This document shows, in pieces, positions 1-10,931 of a DNA stretch of 64,000 nucleotides (positions are counted from its first letter, which is position 1; every line of letters begins with the position of its first letter). The notes beneath the pieces were generated by a model. It was not told the origin of the DNA. It saw nothing but the letters and a program-made list of their open reading frames with translations, and searched no databases. The position numbers and the translations under genes are program-made. This DNA comes from Fagopyrum homotropicum (lineage: Eukaryota > Streptophyta > Magnoliopsida > Caryophyllales > Polygonaceae): positions 34,673,001 to 34,737,000 of the forward strand of contig BSWB01000003.1 in assembly GCA_033239125.1 (NCBI GenBank). Direction: 5' to 3'.

Positions 1-85
1 TATTTTAAGTTAATGTTATATGTAGCACTGCCAGCATTTATGTGCCACATTCTTGATATGACAGGCATCCACATTTATTTTGCAG

Positions 86-2064
86 GGTGCCCGAAATGAA
101 ATATTTGCCTTGCAGCCTGCTCCAATTCAAGTTTCGTACATGGGATTTCCTTCAACCATGGGAGCATCTTACATCCATTACCTGATTACTGATGAGGTTG
201 TAATTAGAATGATAGTTTCTAAATTTACCCTTCAAGTCTGCTCTATAAATCTCTTCTCCCATGTAAATAATGAGCTTCTTCTGGTGCAGTTTGTCTCACC
301 CAAAGATCTGTCACATATTTACTCCGAGACTCTTGTTCATCTTCCTCACTGTTATTTTGTGAACGACTACAAGCAGGTAAGTCACGTTCTCCTAATTCCA
401 CCTTACGTTGCATGCTTAAATATTCAAGAATAATTTTTGAATGTTCGTAAATTTGCAGAAAAACTCAGACGTGTTAGATCCAAACTGTCTGCCCAAGCGA
501 TCAGACTATGGATTACCAGAGAATAAATTTATCTTTGCATGCTTCAATCAACTATACAAAATGGACCCTGACATTTTCGATACATGGTATGATGGATCAA
601 TTGTAATGTTACCCTGATGCTTCCCGTATATGATTGTTGCACTGTATGCTCTTTTCTTCAATGAGTATAAATTTTTGTGTTTATTTTTCAGGTGCAATAT
701 TCTTAGAAGAGTTCCAAATAGTGCACTCTGGCTTCTTAGATTTCCTGCTGCAGGGGAGGCAAGACTACGGGCATGTAAGATTCCGGCAATAGCTGTGAAT
801 GCTCTACATAATGTTGTTTCTCTTCTCTTGGATTTGTGAATATGTTATGGAATTTATTCCCGTTTCTTCTGGTTGATAGATGCTGTTGCAAGGGGAGTGC
901 AACCTGAGCAAATTATTTTCACGGATGTTGCTGCAAAGCAGGAACATATTAGACGCAGTTGTTTGGCAGATTTATTCCTTGACACGTAAGTTGAGAATTC
1001 TCCTTTAATCCTAACCCATCTCTAGTTTGAATATGTGCTCATGGTTTAGTATCAGTCTTTAATGTGCTGAAAGTTTGCCAAAACATCTTTGCACTTTGTT
1101 TTTGTCAGACCATTGTGCAATGGACACACAACTGGGACTGATGTTTTGTGGGCTGGTGTGCCAATGATTACCCTGCCCCTTGAGAAGATGGCTACCAGGG
1201 TTGCTGGTTCACTTTGTTTGGCAACTGATGTTGGGGAGGAGATGGTGGTTGGTAGGTAAGTTGTACACAAAGTTTCTGTTTCAGTTGTTCCTTCTGTGGT
1301 TTTAACTATCTCTTTTGCCGCACCCAAGGCAATAAATGGCAAATGTCCACCTCATTCCTGCTCGATGCAGTATTTCGAGCTTCGTGCATCATGTATGTGC
1401 TTGGAATGAAAATAAGGTCTGCATTGGTGACACTACTTTTACTTTTAGTGTCATCTGGATCGCCCATTCTGCATTGAATCACTCGCTGGGCATGCCACCA
1501 TCTTCAGATTGCAACCCAGAAAGCGCACTCGACTGTTTCCTTTTGCTTCTTTCCTAGTTAATTGATTTCATATTATGTTTTATGTTGTAGGGTGCGTAAA
1601 CATGCTATATCATTTCTGTTTGTAGGCATAGCATCCGCATCCTGTATCATGAACTCATGTGATATGCTCTATTGTGCTAACTAAAAATTGTTTCTATATA
1701 TTTCCCTTGTTAAAAGCTTGAGAGAATATGAGGAGAAGGCTGTGTCATTGGCTTTAGATACATCAAAGCTTCAGGATCTTACTGATAGATTGAAGGCAGC
1801 CCGTTTGACCTGCCCTCTGTTTGACACAGCGCGCTGGGTGAGCCTTATTTGCAATATTGGAACCAACTGTGTTTATATTCAATGCATTTTTCTTACTCAT
1901 TGATGAAAATGTATGGCATGAAACCTAACTTACCATAAAATGAAATGCAGGTGAGGAACCTGGAACGTGCGTATTTTAGGATGTGGAATTTATATTGCTC
2001 AGGCCAGCATCCTCAGACATTCAAAGTGACGGAGAATGATGGTGAATTCCCTTGCGACAGATAG
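86..2064 (+). CDS. SEC: SECRET AGENT O-GlcNAc transferase, C-terminal 298 residues (5' part outside window)
   Basis: Transfers GlcNAc from UDP-GlcNAc to Ser/Thr of nuclear and cytosolic proteins. The window opens in an intron. Eight exons join in frame: 86-196, 290-376, 459-586, 692-774, 880-985, 1109-1255, 1717-1837, 1951-2064 (897 nt with TAG), all with GT-AG borders. They encode the C-terminal half of the catalytic domain: QPAPIQVSYMGFP, NQLYKMDP (with the catalytic-region Lys), NSALWLLRFPAAGE, FTDVAAKQEHIRR, and the UDP-binding block HTTGTDVLWAGVPM with its conserved His, two Thr and Asp, ending KVTENDGEFPCDR. The TPR superhelix expected upstream is not in the window. SEC is preferred over SPINDLY because the protein ends shortly after the catalytic domain and matches SEC block by block. 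All blocks look intact, so the gene is probably functional. Confidence 0.95.
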
Positions 2065-2865
2065 TAGAAGGCAGTATATTCGGCGTAGCGCGTAGTAGGC
2101 CCAGTTGAAAGAGCCTAAACTGAGATATTAGTGGATATAAAGATGTTGTGAAAGTAGATTGTGAAAGTAGGTAATTACTGATGATGCTTTGAAGAGTTTG
2201 GTGTTTCAGGTAAACCTTCGTTCTATCCCTTGTGGGTAAAGGAGAAATGCAAGCATGGCTGATTTAATAGCTCTTAACTGACGTATCTATTTTGTTCCTT
2301 CTCTGTGAGGACTTGCTATGGATGAAACCTTTGTCTATCCTGCTTGCTTGTGGTGTTTCAAGATGCAAAGTACAATGTCAATCTTTGGTGTTGGGAGAAT
2401 TGAGAGTGGGGGATACACAGGTATTTGCTTATGCTCGTCGTTCTGATCTAAAATTATTGACGTTGGATGCTCAAACAGGTGGTTCCCGGATGACCGTAAC
2501 GGTGCCCTGGGTCTGATAGACCTTGAAGTATCACAAGGACCCAGGTTTCTTCATCAAAGTGGATCTCTAAATGGTCCATCCATGGTCGAGCCATGACTAA
2601 AGCGTTGTTTGTGGACACTCGAGCTCCCGGGTTGCCCTACACTTGATGTTGATCTCCCATCGTTTGATTATATGCCACAGCCTCACCAGTATCTTGATGG
2701 ACTTCTAGAAATCCAAGCTACGACTTTGGAGCGATAAACCCTCGATCCAACTACAAATTAAATAAATCATGCATTATATAGTTGAAATTAGAACATCAAG
2801 AAGTAAAGAAAATGAAGGATAAAAAACTTTCACGGGTGTTTGGTTAGAGGAATGAATAAGAAGTA
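2065..2865 (+). other. 3' flank of SEC, partly 3' UTR
   Basis: About 800 bp with no recognisable gene. The SEC 3' UTR must lie in its first part. Around 2290-2700 the composition looks coding-like, with a 74-codon open frame, but I recognise no domain and the frame soon closes. An AATAAA lies at 2761, rather far for the SEC poly(A) site. A 3'-UTR intron or an old gene scrap is possible. Confidence 0.4.
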
Positions 2866-2869
2866 ACTC

Positions 2870-3310
2870 TTAGTTAGAGCTGTCAAAAGTTGCCTTGACG
2901 AATCCAAACTCCGACAAACCTGAAACCGATTTGGCCCTCAAAAGTTGACTCACGAATCCGAACTCTGACAAACCTGACCCATTTTAGCTCCAAAAATTTT
3001 TGGAAAAAAAAAAAGAATATTGGCAGCTAACCTCTTTGTACCTTGTTTAGTCCAAAATAATAAATGATCCGAAGCAACCCACCTAAATGACCCAATTTTC
3101 TAAAGTAACCCTATATGGATCCCTGAAGTAACTTTATATCCTGTTACAACCCGATAGCCCCACATGACCCAATTGACCCGATAATTGAAGTAACCCAGCC
3201 GGATATGTCCAGACTCATGATAGTCTGAAGTAATCTGATCCAATATGATCTGGTAGTCCGAAGTAATTCGACCCGAAATGATCCGATTATCACGTCTATT
3301 TTAATGTATA
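2870..3310. repeat. degenerate GACCC/CCGAAGTAA-type repeat
   Basis: Short words such as GATCCGAAGTAA, TGACCCAA and GACCCGA recur irregularly every 20-40 bp. The first part, about 2885-2985, is a near duplication of a block containing GACGAATCCAAACTCCGACA. A similar word-rich tract lies at 29.95-30.56 kb. No open frame or terminal repeat was found, so I call it only a degenerate simple-word repeat. Confidence 0.5.
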
Positions 3311-3559
3311 CAAATAAGGTAGTTTTTTATATTGGTAATTTTGAATTGACCAATACTACTAACTAGGCATTTTAGGAATATTGTTCTATTAAGTATTCCA
3401 ATAGCATAATCTTATTTAGCAAATATATTCCTAATGAGTAATCGTGTAAGACAATTAGATTGGTAAAAGTTAAAGGGTATACAAAACAAAAGTTCATAAA
3501 AAAAAAACATACCTCACCAAATTCTTTAAATAAGCGCGCAGGCTATTTAGCGCATTTTT

Positions 3560-3668
3560 TTTACTATGTAATGCTCATTTGTCCGTGTTACGGACAAATG
3601 GGCATTACGTAGTAAAAATAAATAAATTTGTCCGTCACGGACAAATGGCCACTGTCCGTGACGGACAA
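3560..3668. repeat. cluster of TGTCCGT/ACGGACA palindromes with a long hairpin
   Basis: Three self-complementary copies of TTGTCCGT-n-ACGGACAA lie at about 3580-3599, 3625-3645 and 3653-3668. The first is the tip of a longer inverted repeat, 3560-3616, with arms of about 27 nt, two mismatches and a 3-nt loop. The surroundings are AT-rich and without genes. Four more copies occur about 900 bp downstream. Confidence 0.75.
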
Positions 3669-3699
3669 ATGTGCACTATGTAATATGACTATTTTGTTG

Positions 3700-4264
3700 A
3701 TTAAAGTTCTAAATTTTGGTTTGTTTGAAAGAAATGTGTAATCCTTTGAATAACAAAAATTAAATTTGATTGTCTTTTGTTAACAGAAAGTTTAAATCTT
3801 TTCAATAACGCTATTTTGATTTAATTGTATTTATGTTTGAAGTTCAACGTCAGGTTTAAAAACGTAACATTGATTTTGAAACTTTGATTCCTTTGTAATT
3901 GTTATGTTTGTAAGTAACTTTGGTTTCTTTGTTGAAAGAAAGTGTTAATCCTTTGAATAAAATATATTTGATTTGATCGTCTTTTGTAAAAGAAAGTTTA
4001 AATCCTTTCAATGATATAACTTTGATCTGATCGTAGATATGTATGATAGAAAGTTACGTTTATTTCTTGAAACTTTATATGTTCGATATCAAATCTTAAA
4101 ACTTTGAACGATAGTAACGTTTTATTTATTGAACATTTATATGTTCGTTACGAAATCTATAAATTTTGAACGAATGTAAAGTTTATTTCTTGAAACTTGA
4201 TATGTTTGTTATGAAATCGTAAAACTTTGAACAAATGTAACGTTTATTTCTTGAAACTTTATAT
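3700..4264. repeat. AT-rich imperfect tandem repeats
   Basis: From about 3720 to 4060 a block containing GAAAGTTTAAATCCTTTCAATAA recurs with drift in spaced copies. From 4081 to 4264 three units of 61-62 bp follow in tandem (starts 4081, 4143, 4204), each holding an AAACTTTGAACGAATGTAACG-like core with changes and TTTATTTCTTGAAACTT. No coding frame was seen. The tract lies between the two palindrome clusters and may belong to the same unrecognised element. Confidence 0.6.
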
Positions 4265-4538
4265 GACTTTTAATAACGTAATTTTGATTTGATCGTATTT
4301 TTGTTTTAAAGGAATTTATAATCCTCTCAATAATGTTAAGTTGATATTTTTATCTCATTATGTTCGTTATAAATCGTTATGTTCATTCAAAGATCTTACT
4401 AAATTAAAATTTGACGAAAATGTTACTAAAGTAAAATAAACTCATTAATTTAATAAAGGTGTATAATAGGTAGTACACATTATTGGTTGATTTAAAGGAT
4501 ACAAATATATGTTGTAAATCTCAAGCTTTAATGTATGA

Positions 4539-4646
4539 TTTGTCCGTGACGGACAAAGAAGAATTGTCTGTCACAGACAAACTACATCTGTCCGTGACGG
4601 ACAGATCTAATCTGAGTAAACCTTAATATCCGTTCGTGACGGACAT
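4539..4646. repeat. second cluster of TGTCCGT/ACGGACA palindromes
   Basis: Four near-palindromes lie at 4539-4556, 4564-4580 (TTGTCTGTCACAGACAA, where both arms changed together), 4588-4604 and 4631-4646. The paired change in the second copy keeps self-complementarity. A single half-site, TTGACGGACAG, follows at 4867. Confidence 0.7.
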
Positions 4647-4742
4647 ATCTAATCTCAAGTTTTGTATTGTATGTTTACACTTTTGTTTTAACTTGTTGCG
4701 TTTTATTTAACAAAATATAAACGAAGCATTCACGTCATCAAA

Positions 4743-4870
4743 TAACAGCTCCAAGTTTTTAAGGATTATAGAGATTAAACGGCTCCAAAATTAGTTCTAA
4801 ATTTTGAATGCTCCTTGCTAGAACTTCCGCACCTTAGTTGAAAAGCATAGCTAAGAGTGAGTCTCCTTGA
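4743..4870. other. rearranged LINE scraps, including an inverted RT piece
   Basis: Positions 4802-4868 are the reverse complement of 6748-6814 in the neighbouring LINE, with about two mismatches over 67 nt. That piece holds the RT block normally followed by QGDSL. Just before it, 4748-4791 repeats in swapped order two short blocks found at about 5968-6030 (GCTCCAAGTTTTTAAGGATTA and GATTAAACGGCTCCAAAATT). This looks like template switching or a second, scrambled copy of the same LINE. Confidence 0.7.
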
Positions 4871-5082
4871 CGGACAGTTCTTGTTGTGATCCAAGTTTTG
4901 AACTTATGTGCTGAAAGAGAAGATTGTGAAGGAATTATCAAACAATCGTGGAGAACACAATTTTTAGGAACATGTATGTTCAACCTGGTCAAGAAATTGA
5001 ACCTCCTCAAAACCAAACTGAAAGTTTGGAGCAAACTTAAAATTGGAAATATAAATAAACAAGTTCGGGAAACCGACGCAGC

Positions 5083-5736
5083 CAGGGGCGGCCCTTGGGG
5101 GGGCAGGGTGGGGCAGCCGCCCCACCCTCCAAAAAAAATAATTTTTTTTTTTTTTTTTGTGAAAAAAATCATTTTAAAATCGGTTGTGGCTTCTCATTTA
5201 TAAAATATTTTTCTACGATTTATTAATTTTTTAAATATAACTATTCTTGTGTTATATTTAAATGTTGTTTTGGATCTTTCGCCGAAGTAAACGAAACTTC
5301 AAAAGAATTTCCCGTTTTAGGCTCGGAGTGAAATAATTCACCAAAATGCACGAGATTTGTTGTTTGAAGTAGAAGTGTGGTCTTAGACCGCACTATTATT
5401 TGTAAAACGCGTTGTCGAGGACAAAGATAATAAAAACACAAATAGAGGTGCGGTCCTAGACCGCGGCTATAGTGTAACGTTTTTGAAAGAAAAAAAAACT
5501 AAAGAGGCGCGGTTATAGACGCGCCTATAGGGCAGCTATTTTTAAAAAAAAAAATTTATAGACGCGGTCGTGGACCGCGCCTTTAAGTGTAATGTTTTTT
5601 TTTTTTTTTTTGTATTTTTGTTTATTGTAAGTAGATGACATATTGACTTTGTTTTTATCTCTATTTTATTTTCATAGATATATTTATCGAAAATAAAATT
5701 TCGCCTCCCCCTTTTAAAATCCTGCGGCCGCCACTG
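5083..5736. mobile_element. non-autonomous hAT-type element (654 bp) inside the LINE
   Basis: The ends are CAGGGGCGGCC and, in reverse, CAGTGGCGGCC. They are flanked by the 8-bp target duplication GACGCAGC (5075-5082) and GACACAGC (5737-5744), with one CpG-type mismatch. An 8-bp TSD with CAG-starting ends fits the hAT superfamily. No transposase is encoded. Inside are four GC-rich hairpins (see 5375-5581) separated by T/A-rich DNA. The LINE reading resumes directly after the right TSD, confirming insertion into it. Confidence 0.85.
5375..5581. repeat. four GCGGTC/GACCGC hairpins in the hAT element
   Basis: Self-complementary words lie at 5375-5393 (GTGTGGTCTTAGACCGCAC), 5448-5464, 5506-5525 (GGCGCGGTTATAGACGCGCC) and 5561-5581. 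They are about 55-75 bp apart, differ in their centres, and are the only GC-rich DNA in this element apart from its ends. Confidence 0.8.
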
Positions 5737-6071
5737 GACACAGCCATTGAAAAGCTACAAAAGATAAAATTCTGAAACTTTTCTAACCAACAAAACGAGA
5801 GGTTAAATAGACTAAACCGGAAAAGAGAATGTCTTATAGAATTCCAACAAAAATACTAGATGCAAAGAGCAAAATCAAAATTCCTATAATTCAGTGATAA
5901 AAATACAAAGTATCACCATAGGAAAGTAGCGGGAAGAAGAAACAAGAAATCAATAATCTCTATCTAGAGATTAAACGGCTCCAAAATTTAAACTAAAGAG
6001 GAAGTTAGCTCCAAGTTTTTTAAGGATTATAAAGACCGATTCAGGTCCTATCAAATTAAAGAAACCACATA

Positions 6072-7255
6072 ATGCAACACCTTGAAGTCATTACTAAAGA
6101 AATAACGGAAATAGACAACAAGGAACTCACCAAATCATTTTCTAATGAGGACATTCCGAAAGCTGTCTTTGATATTGGAAGCGACAAATTCCCAAGCCTA
6201 GGTGGAATGTCTGCCGGCTTTTTCCAAAAATATTGGAACACCATAGGGCCCACTATTATCCGTGCGGTAAAAAGTTTCTACCGAACGGGCAAAATCCTAA
6301 AGCAAATCAATCATATCTTTATCATATTAAGACCAAAAACGGATAACCCATCTCTGGCTAATCACTACAGACTTATTAGCTTATGTTCAACAACATATAA
6401 AATCCTTGCTAAAATCCTAAAAACTAGGCTAAAGTCAATTTTTTCCAAACCAATACATCCTCTCCAAAGCGCCTTTACACAAAATAGATCAATCCATGAC
6501 AATATCCTTATTGCCCATGTCACGGATTCAAATCAAAGAAGAAAAGGAGGGTTATGTGGCCTTAAAATTGGATTTGAAAAAAGAGTACGATAGGGTGGAA
6601 TGACCATTTATCCTAGCGGTTCTTGACAAATTTGGTTTCGAAAAAAATTCATAAATTAGAGTAGAGAATGGATTTCCACGGTCTCATATTCCATCCTAGT
6701 TAATGATAAATCTTTAGAACTAATATACCCCAAAAGGGGCCTACGCTAAGGAGACTCACTCTTACCTATGCTTTTCAACTAAGGTGCGGAAATTCTAGCA
6801 AGGAGCATTCAAAAAGAGTGCAATCAAAATAACAAAATAATTGGCTTCCCAATTACTAGAGGTGGATCTACTATCCCCTTCCCAGCTTTGGCTAATGATA
6901 TAATTATATTTGTCAAAGCATCATACTAGCAAGTACGAAGATACTAGATCTGTTGAATGGATACTGCCGCATCTCGGGGTAAAAAGTTAACTTTCATAAA
7001 TCATCCTTCCAAACTACAAGAAATGTGGGAGCCGATATGGAAAGACAAATTCAACTAAAAATTGGAATAACCGCCACAAATGACTTGGATGAATATCTTG
7101 GATTTCCTATCATTAACGGTAGAGTAAACAATACAGTCTTTGAAGATGTAATAACAAAATCTAGGAAACAATTAACATGGAAAGCTTTCACACTCTCTCA
7201 AGAAGGAAGAGCAACTCTAATCAAAGCAAACCTGAATGTTAACCAAAGTATATAA
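6072..7255 (+). pseudogene. LINE reverse transcriptase, broken
   Basis: The best segment is 6072-6590 (173 codons): fingers/palm blocks ending with LANHYRLISLCSTTYKILAK and FTQNRSIHDNILIAH, typical of plant L1 RT. It continues in other frames through the QGDSLLPMLFN block near 6750-6780 and the damaged catalytic motif LANDIIIF near 6890-6915. The thumb region is at 7025-7255 (DLDEYLGFPIINGRV). Several frameshifts and stops break it. Confidence 0.85.
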
Positions 7256-7929
7256 TGCAAAGCTTCATGCTTCCATCCTACATACACAAAGAAATAGACC
7301 AAATAAACCGTTCTTTGGAATAAAGGACATAACTATCACCCTCTTATTAGCAAAATCTGTAAACCAAAAAAATGTGGAGTGTGCATTAGGAAAGCAGAAG
7401 ATATGAACAAGGTCTTCCAAATGAAACTACTCTAGAAAATTATAGCGAAGCCATATAACATTTGAGTTAAAATAGTAAACGAAAAATACCTTAAAGGTTC
7501 ATTCTTATGGAACTACAAAACCTCGGAAAATACCTCTGTGCAATGAAATCGACTAATGAGTCTTCGACTTGAATTTGAAATTGGGTTCAAGTGTAATGTT
7601 GGGGATGGAAATATCATCAAGTTTTGGAAGAATCCGTGGGTGGGGACCAATTGCTCATCAAACTTCTTGGGAATAACAATAATATCGACGGAAATGAATT
7701 GGTTAGTATGTACATCACCGAGAACAAATGGAATGTCCGAAAACTGGACATGGAGATAGGTAAACATTTAACTCAAGAGATTATGACCGGAATTAAGTCA
7801 TACCAACTCCCAAAATCATTTTTTTAAGACCGCCTTTACTGGACAACCTCAGACAAGGGATCATACACCACAAAATCAGCCACATATCTTATCCATAAGA
7901 ATAAAGGGCTAACAAACAATTCTAATGAT

Positions 7930-8700
7930 TGGATTTGGGAAATCGATATCATGCCCAAAGTCAAGAACTTTCTATGGAAACTGTCAATAAATGGTCTCCC
8001 TACTAAGAAAAATCTCGAAAAACAAAGGGTCACAATGCTGATGCAATGCGGACTCTGCAACCACCCATATGAGTCAGCAAAGCATGTGTTCTTCACTTGC
8101 CCATTCTTGATGGAAAACTTATCCAATGATAATACCAAAAACGAGCTCCAAATAGCAAATAACTCAAACCAAAATATGCATAACATGTTCACACTTCTTA
8201 AAAATAAACTAGATGATAAAGCAAAAAGTACAATTGGCCGTTACTTGGTGGAATGTTTGGTACTTATGAAATCAAAACATTTTTAATAATAAGAAAACCC
8301 AAAATATTAAAGCACGTGTGCATGACCAAATAAAGAATTATCAAGAGGCGAACAAAAAGAAGAATCAAACAAAACAAAAATTGACTAAAAACATAGAAAA
8401 ACTAGGAATATCCACTAGATAAAACCCGAAAATGAATTCACAAAACTAAATTTTGATGGATCTAAACGTGAAACGGGAGAATCGGCCTACGGATTCATTC
8501 TTAGAAACCAGCATGCATCAACCATCTCCTTAGACTATGGACAATGTGAAAACATATCGGTCCTCCATACCGAAGCATGTGCGCTACGGGAAGGTTTGAT
8601 CAGGGCATGTGATCTAGAGATCAACAATATTGAAATTGAAAGAGATAATCTTACAATTATCAATTTGATAAAACAAACATGGAAACCTCCATGAGAACTT
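7930..8700 (+). pseudogene. LINE zf-RVT and RNase H remnants
   Basis: The zinc-binding region at 7951-8120 shows PKVKNFLWKLSINGLPTK followed by CGLCNHPYESAKHVFFTCPF, a typical zf-RVT. From about 8450 an RNase H starts with FDGSKRETGESAYGFILRN, has TEACALREGL and IEIERDNLTIINLI, then is cut short. This places the RNase H after the zf-RVT, as in plant L1 elements. Confidence 0.8.
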
Positions 8701-8760
8701 GACCTTATCATTTCGGATATCTTAAGCCTCCAAAATATTGGATTATCTATTGTCTTTGAT

Positions 8761-9228
8761 ATTAAAATATGTTATAGGTTAACGAATATAATTACATGAA
8801 TTGTCTTAATTATATGTATTTATAATCAGTAACATTTTAATAAAAATTTATATATTATAATATATATATATATATATAGGTAAATGAATATAATTAATTG
8901 TATTATAATTTGTATATTTTATATTGTCAAAAATTTAAAGATGAGAGTATATATGTAGTTTATAGTATAATAAAGTAGTACATTATATGTAGGAATGCTC
9001 TAATAAATTGAGTTGAAAGATGAGATGTTTGAGTGAGTTGACGGAGAGGGAAAATAAAAAAGTTGTCCAAAAACCTGAAATATAGATGTTTTGATAAACA
9101 TGACCTTATATAAGTCTCATTTCATATGAGATATTTAACAAACAAATAAAATGATATTGCAAACTGTTATAAGTCTTGCTTAATATGATATAACAAATGA
9201 ATAAAATGATATTGAAAACTAATATAAT
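8761..9228. other. AT-rich spacer with a roughly 60-bp tandem repeat
   Basis: No gene was seen. From about 9115 to 9237 there are two and a half copies of a unit containing AACAAATAAAATGATATTG. The MULE insertion site (TCTCGTTTA) lies in the last partial copy. Confidence 0.55.
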
Positions 9229-9559
9229 TCTCGTTTAGGCTAAACTGGTATAAATAACACTACCTGTAGTAACGTTGTGGGCAGTGGCACGACCTTTGAA
9301 AATTTTCGAAAAAAATCCTAAACTTTAGAGGGTTTCAATTTTTATCACCGGAAATTTTTTCTACCAAAATCGTGATGACATGTCAAGGGAGACTATTACT
9401 TGGAATTTTTTTTATATAAAAAATCTAGATAGAGCATATTTGGCAATACACTTGAATTAAAAACAACTCTTATCGTGTAACCAAACAAAAATTTATCCCT
9501 CTTTCTTCTGTTGATCGAAATAGCCCTAGCCCTTATTCATCTCCTCTCCCGATTAATCG

Positions 9560-9645
9560 GTCGTTGTTGTTGTCGTTGTTGTTGTCGTTGTTGTTGTTGT
9601 CGTTGTTGTTGTCGTTGTTGTTGTCGTTGGTGGTGGTGGTGGTGC
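9560..9645. repeat. GTTGTTGTC microsatellite in the MULE 5' region
   Basis: Runs of GTTGTTGTC-type units are followed by a short GGT run, upstream of the transposase remnant. Confidence 0.8.
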
Positions 9646-9837
9646 ATGATCCTTATAATTTCGTTTCTTCACTCTACTAGTTAAGGCAGTTTACATAGAT
9701 AATTTTTTTTTGTGTGTAGTCATTGCTTGTTTTTCTTCTTCAAGTCGTGGTTTCTGCTTGTTTACTTGGTTGCGTTTCATTAAGTACTTACTTTTGTTTA
9801 TCAAGATTGTTTATTGAGTTTGCTAATCTAATAGGAA

Positions 9838-10491
9838 ACATGTTTTCGACCTTTACAATAAAGGTTCAACATGGAGAATTCTTGAAAACTTTTCCGACTA
9901 TTGAATATGTTGGAGGCCAATTGCACTAGTGTCACGACGTTGATCCTGATTATATATCATATTTTGATATAGTTGCTATGATGAATGATGAGGCTAAGAA
10001 GTATGGTTTTAGTGATGCCGATGTTATGTACTATAGTTGTCTTGGTCAAGTTTGTACTAATTGAATGGTGAAGATTAATGGAGATGATGATGTAACTGCA
10101 ATGGTTGAGCATGCCTTGACGATTGGCGAGGTGGATGTTTACATTGTACATGTAATAACAAAATCTCGGCTAGAGTATAACTCACACTCATTGTCAATTG
10201 CAAGTGCTTCTACACAACATGAAAATGTTCTTGTTGACACGTTTAGTGGCTTGGACACTTCTACAGATGATGAATGGTTGATCAATATAGTTCGTATGCT
10301 GACGGGATCCCAAGAGAGCCGCTTGATTTTGCTAATGTGGAATTTAATTTCGTTGATGGAGAAAAACCAGACTCATTTGATGAGTATTATGACAACCTTT
10401 CTGATCTCAATGATGAAGAGCTTGTTAGGGAGAGGAAAGGAAAACCCAAGGTACATGTTAATGTACACATGAACAAGGATTTTAGCAAGTG
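9838..10491 (+). pseudogene. MuDR-like transposase N-terminus (PB1-like domain), cut by a LINE
   Basis: The reading starts at about 9838 with MFSTFTIKVQHGEFLKTFP and YVGGQLH. It then shifts frame into HVDPDYISYFDIVAMMNDEA and VEHALTIGEVDVYIVHV. This is the PB1-like N-terminal domain found in plant MuDR-type transposases. An acidic linker follows up to NKDFSKW, where the LINE entered. The reading resumes at 27519. Frameshifts and a stop (near 10063) mark it as dead. Confidence 0.75.
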
Positions 10492-10604
10492 GAAAAAAGC
10501 TTTAGCCTAATTAAGTCGATTAGTGGGAAGGCTCTGAAAAAACTCTCTCTTTTTGCCCTAGAAGCGAACAGGCTAGGAGTTGGTTATCGAGTGATTTTTC
10601 AGGC

Positions 10605-10931
10605 ATGACTGAGGCAGATCCGCCGGTGGCTGCTGACCCCATCACTGATGCTGATACTACCATGGATGACGCCTCCGTCCAACCAACCATTTCATCTGCA
10701 ATAGGTAACCCTAATGCAAACGATGGAACACCTAATGTGGCCATGACCGTTAATCCGATTGCTGAGGCTGTAAGCACAATGGTTACCAAGGTTGTTATCA
10801 ATGAGGGAAAAGGTTTTAGTGTGGATGGCGCTATCGTATTCACGATGGGGGTTGTTTCACCAAGTCAACCCCAGGCCCAGATCCCCGTTGCTGACAACTC
10901 GAAAGAAACAGTGACTACTAAAACTAATAAG
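10605..10931 (+). pseudogene. LINE ORF1, 5' segment
   Basis: The reading opens with ATG at 10605 (MTEADPPVAADPITDAD), about 113 bp into the LINE, and stays open to the chromovirus insertion. It is Ala/Thr/Val-rich and of low complexity, as usual for the N-terminus of plant L1 ORF1 proteins. The frame continues after the insertion at 21556 with GARTWSEVLEGV, a typical start of the DUF4283 region. Confidence 0.75.

Larger units (their letters stand above)
4871..8760 (+). mobile_element. decayed L1-type LINE, 5'-truncated and split by a hAT element
   Basis: The surviving order is: EN-RT linker (about 4886-5080, with the KLKVWSKLKIGNINKQ signature), an inserted hAT element, the rest of the linker, RT (about 6070-7260), zf-RVT (about 7930-8130) and RNase H (about 8440-8690). 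The endonuclease and ORF1 are missing. Many stops and frameshifts interrupt the frames. The RT active site reads LAND instead of the usual FADD, so this copy is dead. No clear poly(A) tail or TSD was found. Confidence 0.85.

Noticed and set aside
2292..2516. Possible small gene downstream of SEC
   Set aside because: Coding-like composition, but no recognisable domain or splice structure; kept only as an unassigned flank.
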